In this document: positions 33,473 through 42,674 of the stretch, in pieces
Layout: each line of letters starts with the position of its first letter
Numbering within the stretch: position 1 is the first letter of the stretch
DNA from: Prochlorococcus marinus
GTDB taxonomy: Bacteria > Cyanobacteriota > Cyanobacteriia > PCC-6307 > Cyanobiaceae
Direction: 5' to 3'
Length of the DNA stretch: 64,000 nt
Assembly: GCF_001180305.1 (NCBI RefSeq)
Contig: NZ_CVSX01000042.1
Span: 62,001-126,000, forward strand
The notes under the pieces: generated by a model
Databases searched by the model: none
What the model was told of the DNA's origin: nothing
Seen by the model: the letters and a program-made list of their open reading frames with translations, nothing else
Made by a program: the position numbers and the translations under genes

Positions 33473-34609
33473 ATGAAAAAAATAAAAATTCCAAAAAATA
33501 GAATCCGTAAATTAAAAACATTTTCTTTAGGTAAAAAACCATTCGAACTTCTAAGTTTAAATTCGCAAAATAAAAAACTTATAGACTTATGCAGTAATGA
33601 TTATTTTGGATTAAGTAGGGACAAAGATTTAATAAAGGCTGCTTACGAAATAAGCCTCTTAGAGGGTATTGGTTCAGGGAGCTCTAGGTTTATAACAGGT
33701 TCAAGACCAATACATAAATTATTAGAAGCAGAACTTGCAAAGTGGCTTGATCAAGAGAAAGTATTACTTTTCCCAAGTGGATTTCAAGCAAATATAGCCG
33801 CTATCCAGGCTTTAGCAAACAGAAAAAGTATCGTAATAGCAGATAAATTTATCCATAACTCTTTATTGGTTGGAGTCAAAGCTACTCAAGCAAAACTGGT
33901 TCGATTTTCACACAATAATTTAGAAGATTTAGAAGATAAAATTATTAAATCTAATCCCACAAAAAATTCCATTTTAGTTGTTGTTGAATCTCTTTATAGT
34001 ATGGAGGGATCAATTGCTCCGCTTAGAGAAATAACGGAAATTTGCAAAAAAAATAGTATTCAATTATTAGTTGATGAAGCTCATGCAATTGGGATCTTAG
34101 GTCCTGAAGGCAGGGGTTTAAGTTTTAATTGTCGTTCTGATATAACTATGATTACTGGAACTTTCGGCAAAGCATTTGGAAGCGGTGGAGCTTTCATAGC
34201 TTCCAATTCAGAAATTGGTGAATATCTTATCCAAACAAGTGGTGCATTTAGATACACAACCGCGCTTGCTCCATCTTTAGCTGCTGGGGCACTAGAAGGT
34301 TTAAAAAAAATTTTAGAAAATAAAGAATGGGGTAAGGATTTGTTAACTTCTGCAAAGGTATGGAAAGATGAAATTATTAAAAATTCTAGTTTCCCAGTTC
34401 AAGGAGATTCTCATATTTTATCAATTACTGTTGGCCAAGAAGAAAAAACAATTGATCTACAAAAATATCTCGAAAAAAATGGGTTTTTAGCCATTGCAAT
34501 AAGACCTCCAACTGTTCCAGTTGGGCAATCAAGAATCAGAATAACAATTAGGAGAAACTTAGATTTTAATCTGCTAAAGAATTTTATTGCTGTATTAAAA
34601 GATTTTTGA
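33473..34609 (+). CDS. bioF: 8-amino-7-oxononanoate synthase
   Basis: A 378-residue PLP enzyme of the alpha-oxoamine synthase family. It shows DLCSNDYFGLS (about 37-47), GSGSSRFITG near residue 71, DEAHAIGILG near 201 and the PLP lysine at about 234 in TGTFGKAFGSGG. It condenses pimeloyl-ACP with alanine, opening the four-step biotin ring pathway. It is the first gene of a compact operon; bioK starts in its stop codon (TGATG). Confidence 0.95.
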   Translation: MKKIKIPKNRIRKLKTFSLGKKPFELLSLNSQNKKLIDLCSNDYFGLSRDKDLIKAAYEISLLEGIGSGSSRFITGSRPIHKLLEAELAKWLDQEKVLLFPSGFQANIAAIQALANRKSIVIADKFIHNSLLVGVKATQAKLVRFSHNNLEDLEDKIIKSNPTKNSILVVVESLYSMEGSIAPLREITEICKKNSIQLLVDEAHAIGILGPEGRGLSFNCRSDITMITGTFGKAFGSGGAFIASNSEIGEYLIQTSGAFRYTTALAPSLAAGALEGLKKILENKEWGKDLLTSAKVWKDEIIKNSSFPVQGDSHILSITVGQEEKTIDLQKYLEKNGFLAIAIRPPTVPVGQSRIRITIRRNLDFNLLKNFIAVLKDF

Positions 34610-35313
34610 TGAAACAAATTATTACTCAACATGGGTGGGGACTAAATAAACATTTTTGGGATGATTATAAAGTTGATTTTTTAAGTAATAATTGGCATTG
34701 GCAAGATAATGAAAGAGGCTATTTTTCGAAAAATAATTTTGATGCAAAATGGATTAAAAGCGACTCAAAAAAAGAAATCAGAATGACTTTATGCCACTCA
34801 TATGGTTTTCATTTAATGCAAAAAAAAGTTTTAGCAGAATCAACTCATATTGTTCTTATCAATTCTTTTAATAATTTTCTTCCTGTAAGTAATAAGAGAA
34901 ACTTTATTTTGAGATCTCTTAAAAGAATGGAAACAAAAATCAATAAAAATGAAACTAATGAAATGTTGAAAGAATTTATACATAGATCATTTATTCCAAA
35001 TGATATGAATAATAGTTTTAAAAATATCTTTTATAAAAGTTTAGAGAGTTTGAATAAAACTCTTCTTTTAAGTGATTTAAAAGAACTTTACTTAGATAAA
35101 GATTTTCCAGTATTTTTAAAAAAAGATTGCAAAATTATTTTTATAAAATCAGAAAATGATTTTATTCTTGACAACGAATCAAATAATAACTTTTTAGATT
35201 TCTTAAATAAAACACTTTATAGGAAGCCAATTTTAATTAAATTAGCTAACCAAGGGCATTGCTTGAATAATTTAAATTTATACGAGATTTTACTTAATAC
35301 ATTTAATGATTGA
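34609..35313 (+). CDS. bioK: BioK-type pimeloyl-ACP methyl ester esterase
   Basis: A 234-residue alpha/beta hydrolase. The oxyanion-type HGWG occurs at residues 8-11, the nucleophile Ser64 lies in CHSYGFH (in place of GxSxG), and His217 in NQGHCLN is the likely catalytic histidine. It cleaves the methyl ester made by BioC to release pimeloyl-ACP. The family BioK is described as the marine picocyanobacterial replacement for BioH. Its position between bioF and bioC supports this. I chose the ATG at 34609 over a TTG one codon earlier. Confidence 0.82.
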   Translation: MKQIITQHGWGLNKHFWDDYKVDFLSNNWHWQDNERGYFSKNNFDAKWIKSDSKKEIRMTLCHSYGFHLMQKKVLAESTHIVLINSFNNFLPVSNKRNFILRSLKRMETKINKNETNEMLKEFIHRSFIPNDMNNSFKNIFYKSLESLNKTLLLSDLKELYLDKDFPVFLKKDCKIIFIKSENDFILDNESNNNFLDFLNKTLYRKPILIKLANQGHCLNNLNLYEILLNTFND

Positions 35314-36076
35314 AATGGATAATAAACAGTGGAATGAGAAAATAAAAGAAAATTTCAATGATGCTGCATATCGGTATTTAGAGTATTCAAATATTCAAAA
35401 ATTTTTTGCAGAAAAGATTGTTCAATTAATCAAAGAATTAAATCCCAAAAAAAAAGGTCAATGGATAGATCTAGGATCAGGACCAGGACTATTAGCTGAT
35501 GAAATAGAAAAAAATTTTTCTTATCAAAAAGTATCCAGAATTGATTTCAGTAAAAAAATGCTTCTTGAGAATAAATTATCTAGTAAAAAAATTATATGGG
35601 ATTTGAATAATGATTTACCTCCTGAAATCAATAATTGTTCTCTATTAACATCTAACTTCTGCATACATTGGTTAAACAATCCAGAAAAGATACTAAAAAA
35701 TTGGTTTAGTAAATTAATACCTGGAGGTTTTTTAATCATTTCATATCCAACAAAAGATTGTTTTCCTGAATGGAAAGAAACTTGTAGAAAAATTGACATT
35801 GAATATAGTGGTCTTCATTTCCTCTACTCCAAAGACTTATTAAAAGATTTCAAACCAAATGAAATATATTATTCAGAAAAATTTAATTATCTAGAAAATT
35901 TTGAAGATGTATATAAGCTTTTTAGAAGCCTAATTAATGTAGGAGCACAATCATCAAATTCCAAACGCAAAACAGTGAGAGAGTTAAAAGAAATGCAAAA
36001 GTTTTGGCCAAAGAATTACAATAATACAGTTAACCTTTCATGGGAAATTGATATTCAAATCATAAAAAAATCATGA
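35306..36076 (+). CDS. bioC: Malonyl-ACP O-methyltransferase BioC
   Basis: A 256-residue SAM-dependent methyltransferase. Motif I WIDLGSGPG is at about 53-61, LLTSNFCIHWLNNP near residue 112 and PGGFLIISYPT near 139. It methylates the free carboxyl of malonyl-ACP so that fatty-acid enzymes can extend it to pimeloyl methyl ester. The ATG at 35306 overlaps bioK by eight bases; an ATG at 35315, just after the bioK stop, is an equal alternative. It overlaps bioD by four bases. Confidence 0.92.
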   Translation: MIEMDNKQWNEKIKENFNDAAYRYLEYSNIQKFFAEKIVQLIKELNPKKKGQWIDLGSGPGLLADEIEKNFSYQKVSRIDFSKKMLLENKLSSKKIIWDLNNDLPPEINNCSLLTSNFCIHWLNNPEKILKNWFSKLIPGGFLIISYPTKDCFPEWKETCRKIDIEYSGLHFLYSKDLLKDFKPNEIYYSEKFNYLENFEDVYKLFRSLINVGAQSSNSKRKTVRELKEMQKFWPKNYNNTVNLSWEIDIQIIKKS

Positions 36077-36738
36077 AAAATTTCGATAGCATTTTCAAAT
36101 TTATAATTTGTGGAACAGACACTGATATTGGTAAAACTTTAATAAGCTCTTTTTTTGTTAGAGGATTAAATTCTTTTTATTGGAAGCCTATACAAAGTGG
36201 TATTGAATCACAAACAGATAGTCAAACTGTTGAAACACTTTCCCAAGTGAGTAAAGATAAAATTATTAAAGAAGCTTATGTGTTCACAAAACCTTTATCT
36301 CCTCATTGGGCAGCTGAAAAAGATCAAAAAACTATTAATTTTGACAAGTTGAAATTACCAATAGTAAATGGCCCTCTGATTGTAGAAACAGCAGGTGGAT
36401 TAATGGTTCCATTAACACGCAATTTTTTGCAAATAGATCAAATAAAAAAATGGAATCTTCCAGTAATACTGGTATGTAAGAGCTCACTTGGTACTCTTAA
36501 TCATACATTACTTAGTATTGAGGCCTTAAAACGAAGAAATATTGATATTTTAGGTTTAGTTGTTAATGGTGAAAAACACTTGGACAATCCAAAAACGCTT
36601 ATCGAATTTAGTGGAATTCCTATAATTACTGAATTTCCCGACATCAAAAAAATTGACTCAAATAATTTCGATATACTTTGGAAAGAACTAGATATAAAAA
36701 ATAAGTTGATCACACTTTTAAACTCAAAAATAAGTTAA
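36073..36738 (+). CDS. bioD: Dethiobiotin synthetase
   Basis: A 221-residue P-loop enzyme with CGTDTDIGKT at 13-22, WKPIQSG near residue 41 and ETAGGLMVP near residue 108. It closes the ureido ring of DAPA using CO2 and ATP. The ATG overlaps the bioC stop (ATGA). Its TAA abuts the bioA ATG, so translation of the operon is tightly coupled. Confidence 0.95.
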   Translation: MKNFDSIFKFIICGTDTDIGKTLISSFFVRGLNSFYWKPIQSGIESQTDSQTVETLSQVSKDKIIKEAYVFTKPLSPHWAAEKDQKTINFDKLKLPIVNGPLIVETAGGLMVPLTRNFLQIDQIKKWNLPVILVCKSSLGTLNHTLLSIEALKRRNIDILGLVVNGEKHLDNPKTLIEFSGIPIITEFPDIKKIDSNNFDILWKELDIKNKLITLLNSKIS

Positions 36739-38040
36739 ATGAAATCTTTTGATTTAAAAAATCGAAATCAAGATTGGCATCCAAATATTTGGCCACCTTT
36801 CACTCAAATAAATACTAGTAAACCTCAAATAGAAGTAACCCATGGTCAAGATACACTCCTATTTACTAAAGATCCTAAAAAAGAACTAATAGACGGTATA
36901 AGTAGTTGGTGGGTAACTCTTCATGGCCATAGTAACGAATATATTGCAGATGCCATTTTTGATCAAGCAAAAAAACTTGAGCAAGTTATCTTTGCCGATT
37001 TCTTACATCCGCAAGCAAAAAGATTAGCAGAGAGGCTTAGCAAATTAACAAAACTAGAAAGATTATTCTTCTCTGATAATGGTTCTACCGCAGTCGAAGT
37101 TGCTTTAAAAATCGCCTTCCAGTCATGGCAAAATAGAGGAGAGACAAGATCGCAAATAGTAGCTTTTGATGGGGCATATCATGGCGATACATTTGGAGCA
37201 ATGGCTTTAGGTGAGAGAAATATTTTTAATGAGAGTTTCGATAATCTTATGTTCCCTGTAAGGAGAGTCCCATGGCCTTCAACTTGGATGAATGATGAAG
37301 CAGTGGAAAACAAAGAAAATGAGGTAATCAAGAAATTAGAAACACTTCTTAAAACCCCCACCGTAGCAGTTATCCTAGAGCCACTTGTACAAGGGGCAGG
37401 AGGGATGAATATGGTTAGGCCTCAGTTTCTTAAAAAAGTTTCAGAAACTATAAAAAATAATAATTCTTTGCTGATTGCCGATGAAGTATTGACTGGGTTT
37501 GGAAGATGTGGAAGTCTTTTTGCGTTTCAGAAAGCAAAAATAATTCCTGATTTAATAAGTATTTCAAAAGGCTTAACTGGTGGATTCTTACCAATGGGAA
37601 TAACTTTATGTAAAGAAAAAATTTTTCAATCCTTTGTTGATGATTCCCCAAGAAAAACTTTTTGGCATGGACATAGTTTCACTGCTAATCCATTAGGTTG
37701 TGCTGCGGCAAACGCCAGCCTTGATTTATTAGAAAAAGAACCGCACAAATACCTTTCACTTGAAGAAAAACATTTATATCATTTAAGTAAATTTAAAAAA
37801 TTACCCCATATAAAAAAGATAAGAGTATCTGGGACAATTGCTGCCTTCGATTTAGAAATTGGAAACAAAGAAGGTTATTTTAACAATATTGGGAAAGAAA
37901 TTAAGAGTCTTGCTATGGAAAGAGGTTTATTTATTAGGCCCCTTGGGAATGTTATTTATCTCTTACCGCCTCTTTGTATTACCGATGATCAATTAGAAAA
38001 AAGTTACTGGATAATAAAGCAAATCTTAAACAATCTGTAG
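36739..38040 (+). CDS. bioA: Adenosylmethionine-8-amino-7-oxononanoate aminotransferase
   Basis: A 433-residue class III aminotransferase. It has the substrate-site DGISSWWVTLHGH (about 53-65), DGAYHGDTFGAMALG near residue 145, DEVLTGFGR near residue 247 and the PLP lysine at about 277 in ISISKGLTGG. It converts KAPA to DAPA with SAM as amino donor. It is the last gene of the operon; bioB, the final enzyme of the pathway, is not in this window. It converges on the DUF3143 gene with seven bases between. Confidence 0.95.
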   Translation: MKSFDLKNRNQDWHPNIWPPFTQINTSKPQIEVTHGQDTLLFTKDPKKELIDGISSWWVTLHGHSNEYIADAIFDQAKKLEQVIFADFLHPQAKRLAERLSKLTKLERLFFSDNGSTAVEVALKIAFQSWQNRGETRSQIVAFDGAYHGDTFGAMALGERNIFNESFDNLMFPVRRVPWPSTWMNDEAVENKENEVIKKLETLLKTPTVAVILEPLVQGAGGMNMVRPQFLKKVSETIKNNNSLLIADEVLTGFGRCGSLFAFQKAKIIPDLISISKGLTGGFLPMGITLCKEKIFQSFVDDSPRKTFWHGHSFTANPLGCAAANASLDLLEKEPHKYLSLEEKHLYHLSKFKKLPHIKKIRVSGTIAAFDLEIGNKEGYFNNIGKEIKSLAMERGLFIRPLGNVIYLLPPLCITDDQLEKSYWIIKQILNNL

Positions 38041-38047
38041 AAAAAAT

Positions 38048-38305
38048 TTAAGGTCCCTGCATTATTGCATTTTCTACATCTTCTCTATTAATACAATATG
38101 AAAATAGTCTTTTAGTTTCTTTTCCTTCACTTTCCCAAATAACACTTAAATCTTCTTGTTCAAAAATAATAGTTGCATTCCAATAAGTAAGATAAAGATA
38201 CCATTTAGAAGGATTATTAATGTCTTTCACAGCACCTAAATCAGTCAACCACAATTCCAATGATTGAAGTGAATATTGATTAATAGGTTTTTGAGAGGGA
38301 TTCAC
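38048..38305 (-). CDS. DUF3143 family protein
   Basis: An 85-residue protein with the family segments LQSLELWLTDLGA (about 14-26), WYLYLTYWNATIIFEQEDLSV (about 35-55) and RLFSYCINREDVENAI near the end. DUF3143 is a cyanobacterial family without known function. It lies 16 bases after the J-domain gene, an arrangement that suggests the two act together. Confidence 0.82.
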   Translation of the reverse strand: MNPSQKPINQYSLQSLELWLTDLGAVKDINNPSKWYLYLTYWNATIIFEQEDLSVIWESEGKETKRLFSYCINREDVENAIMQGP

Positions 38306-38321
38306 AGACTTTTTTAAGAAA

Positions 38322-38768
38322 TTATTTTAATAGCCAGGTAGGTATTGTATCTAATTCTTTACCAGCGAAAGAGGCTATAAAAATTGAACAAATCAAACTC
38401 ATAGAAATGATGACAATTAAAGTAAATAAAGCAAACAATTCCCCATTGGAAAAAGGTCTCCTATTCTCTACAAAATTTTTATTATTAGAGTCAATAATCA
38501 AATTATTTACAAAGTTAGTATTATTCTTATATTTATTTTTAGAATTTTTTTTAAGTTTCTCATCATATATTCTCCTCAAATCACTATTATTTAAATTTTC
38601 ATAAGCTTCTAAAACTTCTTGGAATTTATTTTTAGCTTCATCTATTTCTAAAGCAGTTGTATCAGGATGTAACTCAATGGAAAGTTTACAAAATGCCTTT
38701 CTTAATTCATGATTTGAAGCATTTTCATGCACACCTAAAATACTGTAATAAGAATTTTCCCCTTTCAA
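38322..38768 (-). CDS. Membrane-anchored J-domain protein
   Basis: A 148-residue protein with an N-terminal J domain (about 5-70). It carries YYSILGVHENAS, the catalytic HPD (34-36) that stimulates Hsp70 ATPase, and AYENLNNSDLRRIYD. A polar linker follows, then one membrane helix (about 110-132, LFALFTLIVIISMSLICSIF). The C-terminal anchor places the J domain at a membrane, probably recruiting DnaK there. It is expressed with the DUF3143 gene. Confidence 0.85.
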   Translation of the reverse strand: MKGENSYYSILGVHENASNHELRKAFCKLSIELHPDTTALEIDEAKNKFQEVLEAYENLNNSDLRRIYDEKLKKNSKNKYKNNTNFVNNLIIDSNNKNFVENRRPFSNGELFALFTLIVIISMSLICSIFIASFAGKELDTIPTWLLK

Positions 38769-38857
38769 AATAATCTTTTATTAATATTGTAATTCTAATA
38801 AATTTTTACTAAATAGAATGTATTTAACAAATAGTAAAAATTTATATCCATAACAAA

Positions 38858-39526
38858 GTGAAAAAGCAAAACATTCCAGAAGAAATTTGTGCCTTAATAT
38901 CTGAAGAAGAAATAATTATGTTTCAAGAATTGCAAATTAAAATTGAAGAATTAAATAATACAACCAATCTAACTAGATTAATTAATGGTGATGATTATTG
39001 GGTATCTCAAGTATTTGACAGCATTTGGCCATTTAAAACATTCTCGAATATTAATTTTGATGGTAAAAAATTTTTAGATATTGGATCTGGTTGCGGCTTT
39101 CCAGGTTTAGCTTATGCAATAACTCACCCTACTTCAGAAATATACCTTATTGATTCTTCCAAAAAGAAAACAGATGCTTTAAAAAGCATCATTAAAGAAA
39201 TAAATTTCCAAAACAATATTCATGTAATTAATGATCGAATTGAAAACATAGCCCATCAATCGTTAATGAGAAATAGCTTTGATTTAGCTACAACTAGAGC
39301 AGTAAGTAATCCATCAACAGTTTCAGAATATATATTACCAATGCTAGATCAAGAAGGATTAGGAGTTTTATATTGTGGCAAATGGAATAATAAAGATAGT
39401 AAAAATCTGGGAAAAACTTTAGAAATATTAGAAGGTAAAATTATAGAAAAAAAGAAGATTTTTTTACCAAGAAGTAAAGGTACCCGAAATATTATTCTTA
39501 TTAAACCAGAAAATTGTTGCCCTTAA
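38858..39526 (+). CDS. rsmG: 16S rRNA (guanine527-N7)-methyltransferase
   Basis: A 222-residue RsmG/GidB. FLDIGSGCGFPGLAYAI (about 71-87) is the SAM motif, LTRLINGDDYWVSQVFDS (about 38-55) the conserved N-terminal helix, and TTRAVSNP near residue 146 the catalytic-face motif. The start is GTG (38858). It is divergent from the J-domain gene and convergent with the aldo/keto reductase gene 47 bases away. Confidence 0.93.
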   Translation: MKKQNIPEEICALISEEEIIMFQELQIKIEELNNTTNLTRLINGDDYWVSQVFDSIWPFKTFSNINFDGKKFLDIGSGCGFPGLAYAITHPTSEIYLIDSSKKKTDALKSIIKEINFQNNIHVINDRIENIAHQSLMRNSFDLATTRAVSNPSTVSEYILPMLDQEGLGVLYCGKWNNKDSKNLGKTLEILEGKIIEKKKIFLPRSKGTRNIILIKPENCCP

Positions 39527-39573
39527 ATTTTCCCAAGAAAAGCAGGTAAACCTGAGAAAAATCCATTATGAAA

Positions 39574-40767
39574 TTATTTTGTTGATAATCTTTTACCAAT
39601 ATTATCACCAAACTTTTCTTTTAAATTTCTTAATTTTTTTATAACTTTTTTTGGATTTATATGTCCTTCTAAAACTTCCATTAATTGTCTTTCTGAAACA
39701 TCCACATCTATTAAATTGGCATTACATCCTGGGAACCAATGACTCCCATTACCGAGCAATTGATATCTAGCCTTTGCAAATCCTTCCATATCCAACCAAT
39801 CTATTAAATTTGAAAGCCAAAGCAAAACTGGAATATTAATATTTCCTGGCGTACATTCCCAACTAGGTAAATTTTTATTCCAATTTTGATACCACTCTAA
39901 GCCAAAAGTATTAATTGATTCCTGCCTCAACCTGTTTATTATCTTTGGAACATACCTCTCAGATTCTGCTAACAAAGAGACAGCTTCTAAATGCAGATCA
40001 AAATCTGTCTCTTTTGCAATACCCACACTAAGAGTATGGACGTTCTTATTCCTTAAGCAAAAAAGATCATTGAAAACTATAGGATGAAGTGGACTACAAA
40101 GTTCTAACATTTTTTTTGAGGGGGTATGAAGATGTCCCCCTTTATCAGTGGGACTTATTATAAAAACTCCAAGATCGTATCTATTTGCTAAATTGATAAC
40201 CTTTGAATTTTCTTGATTTATGTAATACCAATGTAAATTTACATAATCAAACAAGTTTGTTGATATAGCTTTCTCTATAAGTGAAGATTCGCCATGAGTC
40301 GAGAATCCAATAGATCCAATTAAATTTTCTTTTTGCAAATTCTTCAAAATGTCCATACAACCTCCATCTCTTATGGCCTGATATAAGAGTTCAGATGTAT
40401 TAATTCCATGTATTGCTAACAAATCAATTTTTTTTACTTGCAATTTTTCAAAACTTGTCATTACATCTCTTTGAAAGATTTTTGGATCACTATTTGGAGG
40501 AATCTTAGTTTGAATAATGTTGGGTATTTGCTCAGAATTCTTGAAAGCCATTCCTAATTGAAGCTCAGAAGTTCCATAGTACTTTGCAGTTTCTACATGA
40601 CTTAATCCATATTTTTTTGCCAAATTTAATATATTTTCTAATTTATTTTGCTCTTGATATGAAATCTCATCAAAATCTAGTTGATCCCAACTTTTTTGGA
40701 ATCTCATACCACCCAAAGATAAAATAGGAACCTTTAAATTGGTTCGGCCAAATCTGCGATATTGCAT
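39574..40767 (-). CDS. Aldo/keto reductase family protein
   Basis: A 397-residue protein. The N-terminal TIM-barrel has RRFGRTNLKVPILSLGGMR (about 4-22), HVETAKYYGTSE near residue 55 (catalytic Tyr; Glu stands where Asp is usual) and IDLLAIHGIN near residue 115. The C-terminal ~100 residues extend past the normal fold and end Lys-rich. The usual cysteine cluster of the iron-sulfur subgroup is not evident. Its position 10 bases after a 4Fe-4S ferredoxin gene suggests that ferredoxin could be its electron partner; substrate unknown. Confidence 0.8.
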   Translation of the reverse strand: MQYRRFGRTNLKVPILSLGGMRFQKSWDQLDFDEISYQEQNKLENILNLAKKYGLSHVETAKYYGTSELQLGMAFKNSEQIPNIIQTKIPPNSDPKIFQRDVMTSFEKLQVKKIDLLAIHGINTSELLYQAIRDGGCMDILKNLQKENLIGSIGFSTHGESSLIEKAISTNLFDYVNLHWYYINQENSKVINLANRYDLGVFIISPTDKGGHLHTPSKKMLELCSPLHPIVFNDLFCLRNKNVHTLSVGIAKETDFDLHLEAVSLLAESERYVPKIINRLRQESINTFGLEWYQNWNKNLPSWECTPGNINIPVLLWLSNLIDWLDMEGFAKARYQLLGNGSHWFPGCNANLIDVDVSERQLMEVLEGHINPKKVIKKLRNLKEKFGDNIGKRLSTK

Positions 40768-40777
40768 CTTATTGGTA

Positions 40778-41137
40778 TTAATGTTTATTCATTCTTGGTG
40801 GTTTTCCAAATGATTGAAACATATCCCTATCGAGACTGTTCTCTAAATCATCTAATTCTTCAAACTTGACCCAGTGAATACAATCAACAGGGCAAGTATC
40901 TATTGCTTCTTCTATAACATCAACACTATCTCCATCTTGTCGCATAGCTCTACTTCTACCATGAAATTCATCAACTATGAAAGTATTTGAAGCGACGTGT
41001 ACACAGTATTGACAACCAATACACTTGGATTCATCAACCCATACAGCTTTTTCTGCTAACTGACCACCTAGTACTGGCTCCCAACCTGTTACTTCAATGG
41101 TCTCTTCAATATCATCAAATGGATCAATTGAATCCAT
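40778..41137 (-). CDS. [4Fe-4S] ferredoxin-like protein
   Basis: A 119-residue protein with cluster ligands Cys39, Cys42 and Cys45 (DESKCIGCQYC) and a distal Cys82 followed by Pro, giving a single [4Fe-4S] site; Cys86 is extra. The long acidic N-terminus (about 1-30) is unlike simple bacterial ferredoxins. Similar proteins occur in cyanobacteria and plants. It sits nine bases after ycf35 and 10 before the aldo/keto reductase gene, so a shared redox task is likely. Confidence 0.85.
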   Translation of the reverse strand: MDSIDPFDDIEETIEVTGWEPVLGGQLAEKAVWVDESKCIGCQYCVHVASNTFIVDEFHGRSRAMRQDGDSVDVIEEAIDTCPVDCIHWVKFEELDDLENSLDRDMFQSFGKPPRMNKH

Positions 41138-41146
41138 ATTCCAGAG

Positions 41147-41539
41147 CTAGTTATCCCACTTGGTTAAGACTAATTCGATGGATCCGTCATTTTTATTTTT
41201 TTGTTCCACAATTTGATAACCATCATCCTTAGTTTTGGAAATAATTGTTTGATAAGCATACATTTGAGTAACTTTAGAAATAAATCTTTCTACAGGGAGA
41301 TCAAATTTCCAAAGATCAAGATCGGTAACTAATTCATATGCATTTGTATTATTGTCCCATTTAAATCCCACTTTAGTATCACCTGGTAAATTCATACTAA
41401 TATCAACTGCTGTAAACTTACCTCTATACCCTTTAACAAATTTTTCTTCTTGATTGATGATGTAACCAAGATTATCTAAGGCTTTAATTAATGGCTCTGC
41501 TTCTTTGAGCTGGGTTTTTATAGTACTAAAATGTGACAT
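41147..41539 (-). CDS. ycf35: Ycf35 (DUF1257) family protein
   Basis: A 130-residue protein matching Ycf35, which is encoded in red-algal plastids and cyanobacteria. It begins MSHFSTIKTQ and contains VKGYRGKFTAVDISM near residue 36, VGFKWDNNTNAYELVTD near residue 57 and a YAYQTII segment near residue 94. Function unknown. It overlaps the DUF2997 gene by 14 bases and precedes the ferredoxin gene by nine. Confidence 0.88.
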   Translation of the reverse strand: MSHFSTIKTQLKEAEPLIKALDNLGYIINQEEKFVKGYRGKFTAVDISMNLPGDTKVGFKWDNNTNAYELVTDLDLWKFDLPVERFISKVTQMYAYQTIISKTKDDGYQIVEQKNKNDGSIELVLTKWDN

Positions 41540-41750
41540 TAGATTCGTTGTTTAATTTTTTTAAGTTTTCCTTTTGATTAGAGATGAAAGCATCTGAAGT
41601 TTTACGCTTAACTGTAACGTTGCCGAGAGAATCTTCGAGTTTTTTAGTAACTTCATTACAAGAGTTTCCTGTAAATCCCTCAACAGTCTCCTCAACTCTT
41701 CCATCTTGATGAATTTTGAATCTCAATGTTCTTTGAGGCATTAAATTCAA
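41526..41750 (-). CDS. DUF2997 family protein
   Basis: A 74-residue protein with RTLRFKIHQDGRVEETVEG near the N-terminus and GNSCNEVTKKLEDSLG after it, characteristic of DUF2997, a small family found beside ycf35. An internal ATG at 41741 would give the N-terminus MPQRTLRF, closer to typical members. It is the first gene of the ycf35 run. Function unknown. Confidence 0.82.
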   Translation of the reverse strand: MNLMPQRTLRFKIHQDGRVEETVEGFTGNSCNEVTKKLEDSLGNVTVKRKTSDAFISNQKENLKKLNNESNVTF

Positions 41751-41888
41751 GCACTAAGTAGTTTTACTTTATATAGAATAACTAAAAATTATTGTTTCAG
41801 TTGGTACAAGTTAATTAATTTTAATTTTTATATTGAATATCTCATAAATTTATTTTTTCAGTCGTCTTAAGTTAAAAATTTTTTGAGT

Positions 41889-42656
41889 TTAATTATAAAA
41901 ACCTTGCATCCCCATTGAATCCAAAGCAGTTTTTGCTTCTTCCATAACTGAGGGTTCTTTATCAAAAAGAGCTATCTTAGTACATTCATCTATAAAACTT
42001 TCTTGAGATATATTATTTAATTTCTCATACAATCTACACAAAGACCAAATACAGTTACTTCTAACGCCTGCTTCATTATCTATCTTTAAACTGACTAAAA
42101 GTTGTTCTGCTGCTAATTGAGCATTTTCCAAAGAAACATTTCCAATTTCGGCTAAAGAGCTAGATGACCATAACCTCACTGCTGCTACATCATTCTTTAA
42201 AGCATTTATTAATGGTTCTAAAACAATTTGATTATCATAATTTGCTAGGCTCCAAGCAGTTGCTCTTCTCACATAAGCATTATCATCAGTTTCTAAAAGA
42301 CTAACAAGCTTTTGCACAGCATTAGGGCATGGATTTCGTCCTAGAGCATATACTGCACTCATTCTTTCAACAGGACAAGGTTGATCAAGTAAAGGTAATA
42401 ATAGGGGAAACGCTCTTTTATCTCTATATTCACAAAAGACTCTTAAGCCTTGAATTCTTTCTTCTCTATTACCTTTGAGCATTTTTAAGGCTTCATCACA
42501 TTCTTGAGTAATATTTAAACCTTTTGAAAAGGCATCCTCATCAATTTGTTCTAAAGGGTCTATTTCAAGCTCTAAAGCCAATTCTTTAGCTAAAACATCT
42601 GGATCAACTGTTATATCAGCTAAACTTTCTTTATTGGGGTACTTATTATTTGTCAT
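41889..42656 (-). CDS. HEAT-repeat protein (PBS-lyase-like)
   Basis: A 255-residue protein built of HEAT-like repeats from about residue 60. They include RAFPLLLPLLDQPCPVERM, AVYALGRNPCPNAVQKLVSLL, RRATAWSLANYDNQIVLEPL and VRLWSSSSLAEIGN. These repeats occur in phycobilin lyases and in general scaffold proteins. Because high-light Prochlorococcus has almost no phycobiliprotein, a scaffold role is more likely than lyase activity. It is also kept as a single gene in other cyanobacteria, which does not settle its function. Confidence 0.82.
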   Translation of the reverse strand: MTNNKYPNKESLADITVDPDVLAKELALELEIDPLEQIDEDAFSKGLNITQECDEALKMLKGNREERIQGLRVFCEYRDKRAFPLLLPLLDQPCPVERMSAVYALGRNPCPNAVQKLVSLLETDDNAYVRRATAWSLANYDNQIVLEPLINALKNDVAAVRLWSSSSLAEIGNVSLENAQLAAEQLLVSLKIDNEAGVRSNCIWSLCRLYEKLNNISQESFIDECTKIALFDKEPSVMEEAKTALDSMGMQGFYN

Positions 42657-42674
42657 TTCAGAAACTAAAGAATA

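Noticed and set aside
39543..39554. CAGG-TAAA-CCTG hairpin between rsmG and the aldo/keto reductase gene
   Set aside because: A four-base stem with no adjacent T-run is too weak to call a terminator.
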